DNA from: Rheinheimera pacifica
Lineage (GTDB): Bacteria > Pseudomonadota > Gammaproteobacteria > Enterobacterales > Alteromonadaceae
Assembly: GCF_900108485.1 (NCBI RefSeq)
Contig: NZ_FNXF01000009.1
Span: 62,001-126,000 of the forward strand
Reading direction: 5' to 3'
Length of the DNA: 64,000 nucleotides
The notes under the pieces are model-generated. The model was not told where the DNA came from, did not search any database, and was given only the letters and a program-made list of their open reading frames with translations. The position numbers and the translations under genes were made by a program. Positions 1 to 8,317 of the stretch are shown here, in pieces (position 1 is the first letter of the stretch; each line of letters begins with the position of its first letter).

Positions 1-777
1 AAGCAGGAATTGGTTAGCATTACCATTCTGATACACATCAACAAGGTTATCATCGCCAATCAGGTTAGACAGGATAAAAACGTTGCCATCACCTTGTTGT
101 TGCACAAAAGTACTATTGTTGTCACCGCTTACACCAACAATACCGCCAACGTTGGCATTACCGATTTGCTCTGACTCAAAGGTATTGCGGTTACCGGCCA
201 GATTAAACATGCCGGCTTCGTTGTTATCGCCCACCTGTACACTGAACAAGCTGTTGTCGTTACCACTGAAGCCAGCATTGGTCCAGTTAGCAAAACCTTC
301 CTGCGTAGTTTCAACCAAATTACCATTGCCGGTAATGTTGACAAAGGTTTCGTTCAAATCGCCTAGTTGTAACACAGCAACATCATTGATATTGCCGGTA
401 ACAACCGCTTCGGCAACATTGTAAAAACCGTCTTGCGTCATGCTTACGGTGTTGTCGTCACCAACAATGTCAATATAGGCAATATGCCAATCTGTCAGCT
501 GCTCGGTGCGGGTTTGGTTGTCGTTGCCGCTGACAAAATGATAAGCCTCCAGCCAAACACCATCCTGCATAGCACTGGCAGTATTTATGCTGCCGTTTTG
601 ATCTATAACAGCAAGGCTGATTTCGCCGCTTTGTGTCACTTCAGCCAAATTACCTTCAACCGCTGCTGCTGATGTCTGGTTAATAATAACTTCATTGCTG
701 ACAGCCATCGCAGGTGCTGACATTGCCAGCGCAACCGTAAGGCCAAGTATATGTTTACGTGAAATTAGACCTTTCAT
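1..777 (-). CDS. Curlin-repeat amyloid fibre subunit (CsgA-type), C-terminus outside window
   Basis: This is the major-subunit position of a curli-type operon: a secreted protein expected to polymerise into extracellular amyloid fibres. The frame stays open for 259 codons from the ATG at 777 to the window edge, so the C-terminus is missing. A Sec signal peptide of about 25 residues (MKGLISRK, hydrophobic core, AMA) is followed by degenerate repeats of about 22 residues carrying the curlin pattern QxGxxN / GNxN, for example TQSGEI, TQDGFYN, QLGDLN, TQEGFAN, QVGDNN, QQGDGN and YQNGNAN. It is already longer than E. coli CsgA (about 150 residues), with ten or so repeats visible. A strong AGGGAGA site lies upstream of the ATG. 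The csgB-like gene lies 91 bp upstream on the same strand. I am sure of the family; the csgA equivalence is inferred. Confidence 0.85.
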   Translation of the reverse strand, partial: MKGLISRKHILGLTVALAMSAPAMAVSNEVIINQTSAAAVEGNLAEVTQSGEISLAVIDQNGSINTASAMQDGVWLEAYHFVSGNDNQTRTEQLTDWHIAYIDIVGDDNTVSMTQDGFYNVAEAVVTGNINDVAVLQLGDLNETFVNITGNGNLVETTQEGFANWTNAGFSGNDNSLFSVQVGDNNEAGMFNLAGNRNTFESEQIGNANVGGIVGVSGDNNSTFVQQQGDGNVFILSNLIGDDNLVDVYQNGNANQFLL

Positions 778-868
778 CTGATTCTCCCTAACTCATTGTT
801 GTTTATTAATTTATTATTTACATCTTGTTGCCGGGTCACGTTAGTGCAAAGTGAAGAGTCCTCTGTCC

Positions 869-1270
869 TCAGTACTGAACGATAGAGATCCGCTCTCCAA
901 CACCGCTTTGCTCAATGGTCAATTGTCTGTTGCCCCACTGCTCTACCCGGATCAGATTGCTTTCACCAGTTTGGCTGATGTTGGCAATATTATTGTTACC
1001 TGTTTGCACCAGTTCAGCCTGATGCCCATAGCCAGTTTGTTGCAACAAAATTTGATTTAGCACGCCTTGTTGCAACAGCACAGCGTAATGAGCTTGACCC
1101 GACTGGGTAACATCGGCCACGTTCAGATCCCCTAATTGCGTAATGTCAACACCGCTTGCCAGTGCACGTCGTTCCAGCAAAGACGTCATTTGCAACGAGA
1201 TATCTGCATGCACGCAGCCGCATATCAGCAACAAACTCACTAATGCCAGTTTTTTGTTAATGCTATGCAA
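869..1270 (-). CDS. csgB: Curlin nucleator-like minor subunit (CsgB-type)
   Basis: A 133-residue secreted protein with curlin-type repeats (ITQLGDLN, VTQSGQAH, LLQQGVLN, LVQTGNNN, ISQTGESN, VEQWGNRQ). In E. coli the CsgB protein nucleates CsgA polymerisation at the outer membrane. The N-terminus is a signal peptide (KKLALVSLLLICGCVHA). The start appears to be TTG at 1270, preceded by a GAGGTAG ribosome site at a suitable distance; no in-frame ATG precedes the signal peptide. It is the first gene of the operon, with the longer curlin gene downstream, which matches csgBA order. The csgDEFG regulator and secretion genes are not in the window and are probably to the left. The assignment to csgB rests on size, gene order and repeats. 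Confidence 0.75.
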   Translation of the reverse strand: MHSINKKLALVSLLLICGCVHADISLQMTSLLERRALASGVDITQLGDLNVADVTQSGQAHYAVLLQQGVLNQILLQQTGYGHQAELVQTGNNNIANISQTGESNLIRVEQWGNRQLTIEQSGVGERISIVQY

Positions 1271-1557
1271 AATTTCTACCTCAAATCGTTACGGCGAAAG
1301 TTAGGCTAAAGCACTACGAAAAAGGCGCAATAGGAATAAAGAGCTATTTTTAAAAACATTTAAAACACCAATTAAAACAATATAACCATTAATAAACAAA
1401 CATATGCAGATTATTATTTACAACTACCCCACCAATCAGCCTAGTTAATTTGGCTTATTTTTGTATAAATTGTTTAATAGTTGTTGCATTGCATGCTATT
1501 CCTAGTTGGTGCTAAAAATGAGCATATTTTTTACAATTAATTAATCTGGGGACAGTT

Positions 1558-4047
1558 ATGACTAATAAAAAAATGATCACATTGGCTGTAGCAGCAGCCT
1601 TGTTATCAGCAAATGCACTGGCTGACACCGCAACAAGTTCGGCAGAAAATGCTGTATTGGTGATGTTTAAACATGGCGTATCCAAACAAGAACGTGAAAC
1701 TGTTATTCAGCAGCATGGCGCCAGCCTGCGTCAGTTGGATGCACAGGGCCGCGATATGAAAATGCGCTATGTTGCCGATGGTCGTATTGTTAAAGTTCAG
1801 GTGCCCAAAGGGGTTCAGCGTGATCATCTGATCAAAAAACTGGCATCAAACCCGGCCGTTGAAGTAGCCGAGCCAGATTATCCGTTGCACGCTTTGGCAG
1901 TGCCAAATGACCCCCGCTTTGGTGATTTATGGGGCTTGCAAAATACCGGGCAAAGCGGCGGCACTGCAGGTGCCGATATTAAAGCGGTTGATGCCTGGGA
2001 TATTTCGACGGGCAGCCATGATATCATTATTGGCGTAATCGACAGCGGCATGGACTACACCCACCCGGATCTTTTAGATAACCGCTGGGTAAATCCGGGT
2101 AATCTGCCAGGCAGCACTTATGGTTATTCAACATTAAATGCCGAACAAGATCCTATGGACAGCGACAGCCATGGTACCCACGTAGCAGGTACTATAGGTG
2201 CATCAGGCAATAATGGCGTTGGCATTACAGGCGTTAACTGGAGTGTCACCTTGTTACCGTGCCAGTTTTTGGGGCCTTTAGGTGGCAGCACCGCTGGCGC
2301 TATCGAATGTATTAACTATTTTACTGATTTAAAACTGAACCACGGCGTTGATATTAAAGCAACCAACAACTCCTGGGGTGGTGGTGCTTTTTCTGAAACC
2401 TTAAGGGCTGCCATTCAGTCAGGTGGTGATGCCGGTATTCTGTTTATTGCCGCAGCAGGTAATAATGGCGCAGACGCAGACAGCACGCCAATGTATCCGG
2501 CCGCTTATGATCTTGATGTTATCGTGTCGGTTGCATCTACTGACAGAAATGACAACCTGTCTATCTTTACCAATGGCGCCTCTAACTATGGTGCAACGTC
2601 GGTAGATCTGGGCGCGCCGGGTTCTGCTATTTTATCTACCGTGCCCGGTGGCGGCTATGCCAGCTACTCAGGTACTTCTATGGCATCGCCTCATGTAGCG
2701 GGCGCTGCAGCTTTGTTGTGGTCTGTTAACCCTGATATTACACCGCTTGAAATGAAGGCCATTCTGATGGATTCAGGCGATAGCCTGCCAGCATTAGATG
2801 GTAAAACGGTATCAGGCAAACGGCTGAATCTGTCCAGCGCAATGGTTGAAGCCGATCCTACTCCGTCGTTTAAGCTGTCTATCAGCCCGCGTACTCAGCA
2901 AATTACCGCCGGTGATGCCGCGCAATACACGCTGGATGTTGGCAATATTGCCGACTGGGCAGGCGAAGTTGCTCTGAGTGTTGACGTACAACCCGCTCTG
3001 GATGGCGTCAGCTTGTCTGCCAGCACGGCACAACCGGGTGATACTGTGACGCTGGACGTTGTCACTTCGGCTGATACTGACTGGGGTAGCTATCAGTTTA
3101 CTGTTACCGGCGTCGACAGTGCCACCGGTGAGCTGGTGAAATCGGTCAATGCCAGCCTGAATATATTGCCACAAGGCTTGCAGGATTACTCTTTTAGCAA
3201 CAACACTGCTGTGCCTATTCCGGACAACAATGCTGCTGGTATAGAAAGCATTATTAGTGTGCCGCAAACCGGCGTGGTGTTTGGTACTGATGTTGGCGTA
3301 AATATTACCCATACCTGGCGTGGAGATCTTATCGTTAAACTGCGCTCGCCAGAGGGCACAGAGCATATGCTGCATAACCGTACCGGTGGCAGTGCTGACG
3401 ATTTGATACAAAACTGGCAAGTGGACAGCTTTAACAGCGAAAGCATGCAGGGCGACTGGACACTGCTCGTGTCTGACAACGCCGGGTTAGATACCGGAAC
3501 CCTCAATAGCTGGACGCTGACTCTGACTGCATTGTCTGACGATGATACCCCACCCGGCCCTGTGGCACCGGTGGCTGATTTTAGTTTTGTCGCGTCAGGC
3601 TTAACGGTTAGTTTTACCGATCTTTCCACCGATGCAGATAACGATATCAGCAGCTGGAGCTGGGATTTCGGTGACGGCAATCAGGCCGATACAGCCAACC
3701 CAAGCCATACCTATGCCAGTAGCGGCAGTTACAGCGTTAGCTTAACCACCACTGACAGCACCGGCCTGAGCAACACGGCACAGAAAACAGTAACCGTAAC
3801 CGACAGCACTATTGTACTTAGCCTGCAACGCTCTGTACGCACCCGCACCGGTTCAACCATTGTTGATCTGCGCTGGACAGGTGCATCCGGTGAGTTAGAT
3901 CTGTTCCGCGATGGTCAATTAGTAGAAACCATTGATAATAGCGGCAGCTACCGTGATCGTTTTAACTCACAAGCTGCAACAGTAACGTACAAGATTTGTC
4001 TGGCAGGTACAGACGCTTGTTCGGCAGATTTAACCGTTAACTTCTGA
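1558..4047 (+). CDS. Secreted S8 subtilisin-like serine protease with I9 propeptide, P domain and PKD domain
   Basis: An 829-residue extracellular endoprotease. Domains in order: signal peptide (1-22, ending ANALA); inhibitor-I9 propeptide (about 33-108); S8 catalytic domain (about 120-430) with Asp162 in VIDSG, His205 in HGTHVAG, oxyanion Asn302 in AAAGNNG and Ser374 in GTSMASPHVAG; an intermediate beta domain (about 435-537); a proprotein-convertase P/Homo-B domain (about 540-658); a PKD domain (about 670-748, with WDFGDG and HTY motifs); and a final Fn3-like beta segment with a cysteine pair. The full triad predicts an active enzyme. The P domain usually stabilises the catalytic domain, and PKD domains often bind insoluble protein or polysaccharide. 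The gene is a single transcription unit divergent from the curli operon, with a strong terminator just downstream. Confidence 0.95.
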   Translation: MTNKKMITLAVAAALLSANALADTATSSAENAVLVMFKHGVSKQERETVIQQHGASLRQLDAQGRDMKMRYVADGRIVKVQVPKGVQRDHLIKKLASNPAVEVAEPDYPLHALAVPNDPRFGDLWGLQNTGQSGGTAGADIKAVDAWDISTGSHDIIIGVIDSGMDYTHPDLLDNRWVNPGNLPGSTYGYSTLNAEQDPMDSDSHGTHVAGTIGASGNNGVGITGVNWSVTLLPCQFLGPLGGSTAGAIECINYFTDLKLNHGVDIKATNNSWGGGAFSETLRAAIQSGGDAGILFIAAAGNNGADADSTPMYPAAYDLDVIVSVASTDRNDNLSIFTNGASNYGATSVDLGAPGSAILSTVPGGGYASYSGTSMASPHVAGAAALLWSVNPDITPLEMKAILMDSGDSLPALDGKTVSGKRLNLSSAMVEADPTPSFKLSISPRTQQITAGDAAQYTLDVGNIADWAGEVALSVDVQPALDGVSLSASTAQPGDTVTLDVVTSADTDWGSYQFTVTGVDSATGELVKSVNASLNILPQGLQDYSFSNNTAVPIPDNNAAGIESIISVPQTGVVFGTDVGVNITHTWRGDLIVKLRSPEGTEHMLHNRTGGSADDLIQNWQVDSFNSESMQGDWTLLVSDNAGLDTGTLNSWTLTLTALSDDDTPPGPVAPVADFSFVASGLTVSFTDLSTDADNDISSWSWDFGDGNQADTANPSHTYASSGSYSVSLTTTDSTGLSNTAQKTVTVTDSTIVLSLQRSVRTRTGSTIVDLRWTGASGELDLFRDGQLVETIDNSGSYRDRFNSQAATVTYKICLAGTDACSADLTVNF

Positions 4048-4070
4048 TAATAAAGTTAAACGGATCTACA

Positions 4071-4091
4071 GGCGGCTTCGGCCGCCTTTTT
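4071..4091 (+). terminator. Rho-independent terminator of the subtilase gene
   Basis: GGCGGC-TTCG-GCCGCC is a perfect 6-bp stem with a stable UUCG tetraloop, followed by TTTTT. It lies 24 bp after the subtilase stop. Confidence 0.92.
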
Positions 4092-4170
4092 AGTTTGCAG
4101 TTCTGCATTGCAGGGGTAGTATGAACCAACGGTATAGTGTTATTTCCGCTCACAGCAGTAAGGAGCCCTG

Positions 4171-5079
4171 GTGTTAACTCAGTTGCATAATGTAGAGCAA
4201 AGCCTTAATCAGGTGATTCTGGGAAAAAGCAGCCAGATCCGGCTGGCGTTATGCTGCCTGCTGGCAGAAGGCCATTTACTGCTAGAAGATTTACCCGGTA
4301 TGGGAAAAACCACTCTGGCGCATGCTTTGGCAAACAGCCTTGGCCTTAGTTACCGCCGGGTACAATTCACCAGCGATTTACTGCCCGGCGATTTAGTCGG
4401 CATGAGCATTTACGATGCCCGGTCACAACAATTTCGCTTTCAGGCCGGTCCGGTATTCAGCCAGGTATTGCTGGCAGATGAGATAAACCGTGCCAGCCCG
4501 AAAACACAAAGCGCATTGCTCGAAGCAATGGAAGAAAAACAAGTGTCAGTAGATGGTGAAACCCGCGCCCTGCCCACGCCGTTTTTTGTTATTGCCACCC
4601 AAAACCCGTTATTTCATGCCGGTACTTCAGCACTGCCAGAATCACAGCTGGACCGGTTTATGTTTCGCCTGTCGCTGGGCTTTCCCGATCATCAGGCCGA
4701 ACATCAGTTATTACAACGCGACAGCAGTACTTCGCGGCTCGAGCTGCTAACCGAGCAACTGAATACCGAACAGCTGCGCGCCCTACAGCAGCAAGTGCCC
4801 AAAGTTGCGGCATCAGATGCACTGATAGATTATTTACTGGCACTGGTTAACAGTAGCCGCCATCGCAGCGATATGTTGCCATTATCCCCCCGCGCATCAA
4901 AAGCTATTTTGCGTGCCGCCAAAGCGTTCGCCTTAATTAACCAGCGTGATTATGTTACCGCAGCAGATGTACAGCAGGTGTTTCCTTATGTGGCTGAACA
5001 CCGTCTGGCGCCATCGTCAGATGCACAGGAGAGCCGTTTAAGCCAGTTACTGCTATTACAGACGCCATGCCCAATCTGA
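4171..5079 (+). CDS. MoxR-family AAA+ ATPase
   Basis: A 302-residue cytoplasmic AAA+ ATPase of the MoxR family, chaperone-like ATPases encoded beside DUF58 and VWA proteins and thought to help assemble or activate protein complexes. Walker A is LPGMGKTT (41-48), Walker B LLADE (100-104), sensor 1 IATQNP (141-146), and an arginine-containing ESQLDRF box follows. The start is GTG at 4171, with AGGAG at 4161-4165; there is no better ATG nearby. Its last 13 bp overlap the DUF58 gene, so the two are translationally coupled. The MoxR-DUF58-transglutaminase order is conserved in many proteobacteria. The client here is not known. Confidence 0.92.
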   Translation: MLTQLHNVEQSLNQVILGKSSQIRLALCCLLAEGHLLLEDLPGMGKTTLAHALANSLGLSYRRVQFTSDLLPGDLVGMSIYDARSQQFRFQAGPVFSQVLLADEINRASPKTQSALLEAMEEKQVSVDGETRALPTPFFVIATQNPLFHAGTSALPESQLDRFMFRLSLGFPDHQAEHQLLQRDSSTSRLELLTEQLNTEQLRALQQQVPKVAASDALIDYLLALVNSSRHRSDMLPLSPRASKAILRAAKAFALINQRDYVTAADVQQVFPYVAEHRLAPSSDAQESRLSQLLLLQTPCPI

Positions 5080-6017
5080 CGTTAAAACAGCGGCTATACC
5101 AGCGATACTGGCAACTGATCAGCCGGTATCTGGATAAGCGCCAACCGGCTGCAGACAAGGTTACGCTGGTGCAAAAGCTGATTTTTATTCTGCCAACCCG
5201 TTATGGCTGGTGGTTTGTGTTGTTGATTGCGCTGTTATATTTATTGGGTACCAACTATCAAAACAACCTGATCCTATTATTGTGCTACCTGTTACTAAGT
5301 GTGTTTTTGGTCAATATTGGGCTGGCTTACCAGAATATCAGTGGTTTAACACTGCAATGCCAGCACGCAGCAGCAGGCTTTGCCGGTACAGACACCACCG
5401 TGACGGTAAATCTTAGCAGTGACAAAAAACACTTTATGCTGAACATGAATTTTGTCCAGCACAATGAAACAGTGTTGTTAAGCCAGCCAGCTGCGACAGC
5501 ATCACTAAACCTTACTGGCACAAAGCGCGGTAAATACCCCCTGCCACGTATAAAAATAACCAGCCAGTACCCTTTTGGTTTATGGCGCGCCTGGAGCTAT
5601 GTAGCACTGGCACAGCCTTACTGGGTATACCCGGCACCTGATGCAGATAAATCAGCTGTTAACGTCGCGGCCACTGATACCAGCCAACAGGCTAAAACCG
5701 ATGCCGGTGAAACACTGGCACCTTATCGTGCCGGCGATAGTGTGCGGCATATAGTGTGGAAACGCCTGGCGCGCGATCCAGCGAACCCGGTGGTCAGGCA
5801 ACAACACTTTTCTGCTCAGGCAGAGCCCAGCTGGGTAGTCGTGCCGGCGTTATCTGGTGATGCCTTAGAGCGTGCACTACGTTATGCCTGCCAGCAATTA
5901 TTGCAACTGGAGCAATCCGGCAGCAGTTACGGGCTGAAAACGCCGGCACTGACATTGCCTCAGGCAAAAGGCCCGCAACACTTACAGCGATGCCTGCAGG
6001 AGCTGGCACTGTGCTGA
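5067..6017 (+). CDS. DUF58 domain membrane protein
   Basis: A 316-residue protein with two transmembrane helices near the N-terminus (about 45-88), then a cytoplasmic or periplasmic beta-rich region and the DUF58 signature at about 215-235 (YRAGDSVRHIVWKRLA). DUF58 proteins are partners of MoxR ATPases. It sits between the MoxR gene (13-bp overlap) and the transglutaminase gene (overlapping starts and stops), so all three are one operon. The function of DUF58 is not established; a scaffold role in a cell-surface or protease-related complex is inferred from context. Confidence 0.9.
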   Translation: MPNLTLKQRLYQRYWQLISRYLDKRQPAADKVTLVQKLIFILPTRYGWWFVLLIALLYLLGTNYQNNLILLLCYLLLSVFLVNIGLAYQNISGLTLQCQHAAAGFAGTDTTVTVNLSSDKKHFMLNMNFVQHNETVLLSQPAATASLNLTGTKRGKYPLPRIKITSQYPFGLWRAWSYVALAQPYWVYPAPDADKSAVNVAATDTSQQAKTDAGETLAPYRAGDSVRHIVWKRLARDPANPVVRQQHFSAQAEPSWVVVPALSGDALERALRYACQQLLQLEQSGSSYGLKTPALTLPQAKGPQHLQRCLQELALC

Positions 6018-7966
6018 CACAACAGATGCAGAAACAAAAACAATTACTGCTTAGCTGGGCTGCCATTCAGTTTTCATTGTTGCTGCTACTGCAACAGGCA
6101 TTCGCCGGTTGGGTTATTGCCATATTTGCCTTGTTGCTGCTGTACCGGTTGTTAAGCGTATTTAAAGCCAAAGCCGGCATTAGCCTTAAACTGGTGAATC
6201 TGCTGGCCGGCATTATTGCCATAACATTCTTTTTGCAGCTACGACAAGCAGGTGTACTGCATTTTATGCTGCAAATTTTGCTGCTGGCGGCCACCGCGCG
6301 CCTGCTGGCTTTGCAGCATTTGTACGAAGCCCGCCAACTGGTGTGGGTGCATTATTTTCTGATTGCCTGCTGCTTTATTCTGCACCAGGACATGCTGATA
6401 GCCCTGTTCATTTTGCTGGTGTTTGCCGTTAACCTGTACAGCCATTACCGGCTGTTTTCGCCCTCTGTCAGCCGTTTAAACTGGTTGCAGACAGGCCGCG
6501 GCATACTGATTATTCTGCCATTATGGCTGGCCATCTTTTTACTGTTCCCGCGCCTGCCGCCGTTTTGGCAAATCCCGAATGTTAATATTGCCAGCACCGG
6601 CCTTAACGATACCCTGGATCCGGGCAGCATAGAGCAGCTGGTACAGGATGACAGCCTGGCATTTCGGGTAGAATTTGACGGTGCCCTGCCACCGCGGCAG
6701 CAGCTGTACTGGCGCGCCAGGCTATACGAAGACTTTGATGGCAGGCGCTGGCAGGTAAATGCGCTGCGGCAAAATGCCAGCCGGCAGCGCGCTGCAGACA
6801 CTGCTGCCGATAGTAGCCTGAGTTACCGTATTATTGCCGAAGCCAGCCAGCAAACCGGCTTATTTGCCTTAGCTACACCCGTTACCAGCAGCAGCAATGT
6901 TTTTATCAGCCCAAGTGGGCTGTTAAGCAGCAATAAGCCTGTTAGCCAGCGGTTAAGTTATCAGGTAAGCAGCAGCCTTACACCCGTGGTGTTGGTATCT
7001 GAGCAGGAGCAACAGCTTAACTTGCGTGTGCCGCCGGGTAACCCGCAGACGCAGCAATTTGCCTATCAGCTGAAGCAGCAGTATCCACAAAGCCATGAGC
7101 TGGTGCAGGCTCTGGCTGAGCATTTTAGCCGGCAGCCGTTTTATTACAGCCTTACCCCGCCGCGGCTTGGCAGCAACAGTATTGACGCCTTTTTGTTTGA
7201 CAGCCATACCGGCTTTTGCAGCCATTATGCGTCGGCCAGCGCCGTTATTTTACGCCACGCCGGTATTGCGGCGCGGGTGGTGGGTGGTTATCAGGGCGGT
7301 AACTGGCACCCGCAGCAAGGTTATCTGGCGGTACGGCAGCGCGAAGCCCATGCCTGGGTAGAATATCTGCATAACGGTGTCTGGCAGCCATTTGATCCAA
7401 CAGCGGCGGTAGCGCCTGAGCGCATTCTGGATAGCCTGGATTCTGCCTTACCGGAAGATCAGCGTGCTTTACTGGATCCGGGTTGGCGCCAGCTGGTTTT
7501 GCTGCAAAATCTGCGGCAACAGTTGATGCATCTCGACTATTACTGGTCAGTATGGGTACTGGGGTTTAATGATAACCGCCAGCGCGAGCTGTGGCGTACC
7601 CTGTACCGTTATTTGCCGGCTATGGCTTATTCAGCGGCTGTGCTGTTTAGCATTATTATTGTAGTGCTGCTGTATTTGCGCTTAACGCAAAGCGGCACTG
7701 ACAACACACCACAAGCAACAAAACAGCTGCACCGCTATTTGGGCAAAGCATTGGCGGCAAAACCGCTATCGCTATCTGTTTCGGCATTTTTGCTGCAATG
7801 CGCTAAGCGCTACCCGGCACATAATGCGTACCTTAAGCAGTTAACTGCACTATACGAACAGGCATTATATAAAGAGGACACTGAGGCACTTAATCAGCTG
7901 AAACAACTACTTAAGTGCCATAAAGCAGAGTTAGGCCGTTTGCGGCGTGCCATTAAGAATACGTAA
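6011..7966 (+). CDS. tgpA: TgpA-type membrane transglutaminase-like protein (DUF3488 + transglutaminase core)
   Basis: An inner-membrane protein of 651 residues with about five or six N-terminal helices (DUF3488), a periplasmic transglutaminase-like core, one more helix, and a C-terminal cytoplasmic tail (DUF4129-like). Counting from the upstream ATG at 5990, the cysteine-protease-type triad is Cys410 (GFCSHYA), His454 (EAHAWVEY) and Asp469 (PFDPTAA). I chose GTG at 6011 because AGGAG at 5998-6002 is correctly spaced from it and it overlaps the DUF58 stop codon; the ATG at 5990 has no such site. P. aeruginosa TgpA is essential and membrane-bound, but its substrate is unclear. It ends in a 36-bp convergent overlap with the next gene. 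Confidence 0.9.
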   Translation: MLTQQMQKQKQLLLSWAAIQFSLLLLLQQAFAGWVIAIFALLLLYRLLSVFKAKAGISLKLVNLLAGIIAITFFLQLRQAGVLHFMLQILLLAATARLLALQHLYEARQLVWVHYFLIACCFILHQDMLIALFILLVFAVNLYSHYRLFSPSVSRLNWLQTGRGILIILPLWLAIFLLFPRLPPFWQIPNVNIASTGLNDTLDPGSIEQLVQDDSLAFRVEFDGALPPRQQLYWRARLYEDFDGRRWQVNALRQNASRQRAADTAADSSLSYRIIAEASQQTGLFALATPVTSSSNVFISPSGLLSSNKPVSQRLSYQVSSSLTPVVLVSEQEQQLNLRVPPGNPQTQQFAYQLKQQYPQSHELVQALAEHFSRQPFYYSLTPPRLGSNSIDAFLFDSHTGFCSHYASASAVILRHAGIAARVVGGYQGGNWHPQQGYLAVRQREAHAWVEYLHNGVWQPFDPTAAVAPERILDSLDSALPEDQRALLDPGWRQLVLLQNLRQQLMHLDYYWSVWVLGFNDNRQRELWRTLYRYLPAMAYSAAVLFSIIIVVLLYLRLTQSGTDNTPQATKQLHRYLGKALAAKPLSLSVSAFLLQCAKRYPAHNAYLKQLTALYEQALYKEDTEALNQLKQLLKCHKAELGRLRRAIKNT

Positions 7967-8179
7967 AGCAGTTTGCAGATGTTCGGCGCAGTGAATGCCA
8001 AGATCGGTCAGGTAACCGCCATCTTCCTGCGTGACCAGCCCTTTGTCATACAGCCGTTTTATCGCGGCCAGCGTATCCGTATCGGCCGATTTGTGAACTT
8101 TAATTCCCTCCATGGCGCTATCAAGATTAAACAAGGTTAACACGCGAATTTCAGCATTAAGTTGTGGTGATATTGGCAT
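7931..8179 (-). CDS. Small conserved protein of the TIGR02647 type
   Basis: An 82-residue cytoplasmic protein with no signal peptide or membrane segment. The sequence (FNLDSAMEGIKVHKSAD, KRLYDKGLVTQEDGGYLTDLG) matches my memory of the TIGR02647 family, found in gamma-proteobacteria with no known function. Its predicted helix-turn-helix-like alpha content (LAAIKRLYDKGLVT...GGYLTDLG) recalls a small winged-helix domain, but that is only an impression. Its 3' end overlaps the end of tgpA by 36 bp on the opposite strand, so the transcripts converge. Confidence 0.75.
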   Translation of the reverse strand: MPISPQLNAEIRVLTLFNLDSAMEGIKVHKSADTDTLAAIKRLYDKGLVTQEDGGYLTDLGIHCAEHLQTALRILNGTPQTA

Positions 8180-8260
8180 AGGTGCGTTCCTGCTCTGTTG
8201 TTTTACTCACCATAGCTGCCCTTGGCCTAAAAGCAAAGCGCTGATGTGAAATACAGCAGT

Positions 8261-8288
8261 AAAAAAAGCCCGGTAATCTCACCGGGCT
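8261..8288 (-). terminator. Rho-independent terminator of the tricorn-like peptidase gene
   Basis: AGCCCGGT-AATCTC-ACCGGGCT forms a perfect 8-bp stem. On the minus strand it is followed by seven T residues. It lies about 30 bp after the peptidase stop and separates it from the TIGR02647 gene. Confidence 0.9.
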
Positions 8289-8317
8289 TATACAAAGCTG
8301 AATGCAAGCGAAATGCC

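Noticed and set aside
83-672. Open frames on the plus strand and another minus frame over the curlin gene
   Set aside because: They are shadows of the low-complexity curlin repeats; the minus frame from 777 has the signal peptide, ribosome site and repeat pattern.
2812-3680. Long minus-strand frames inside the subtilase gene
   Set aside because: No ribosome site or domain; they lie antisense to the intact P and PKD domains.
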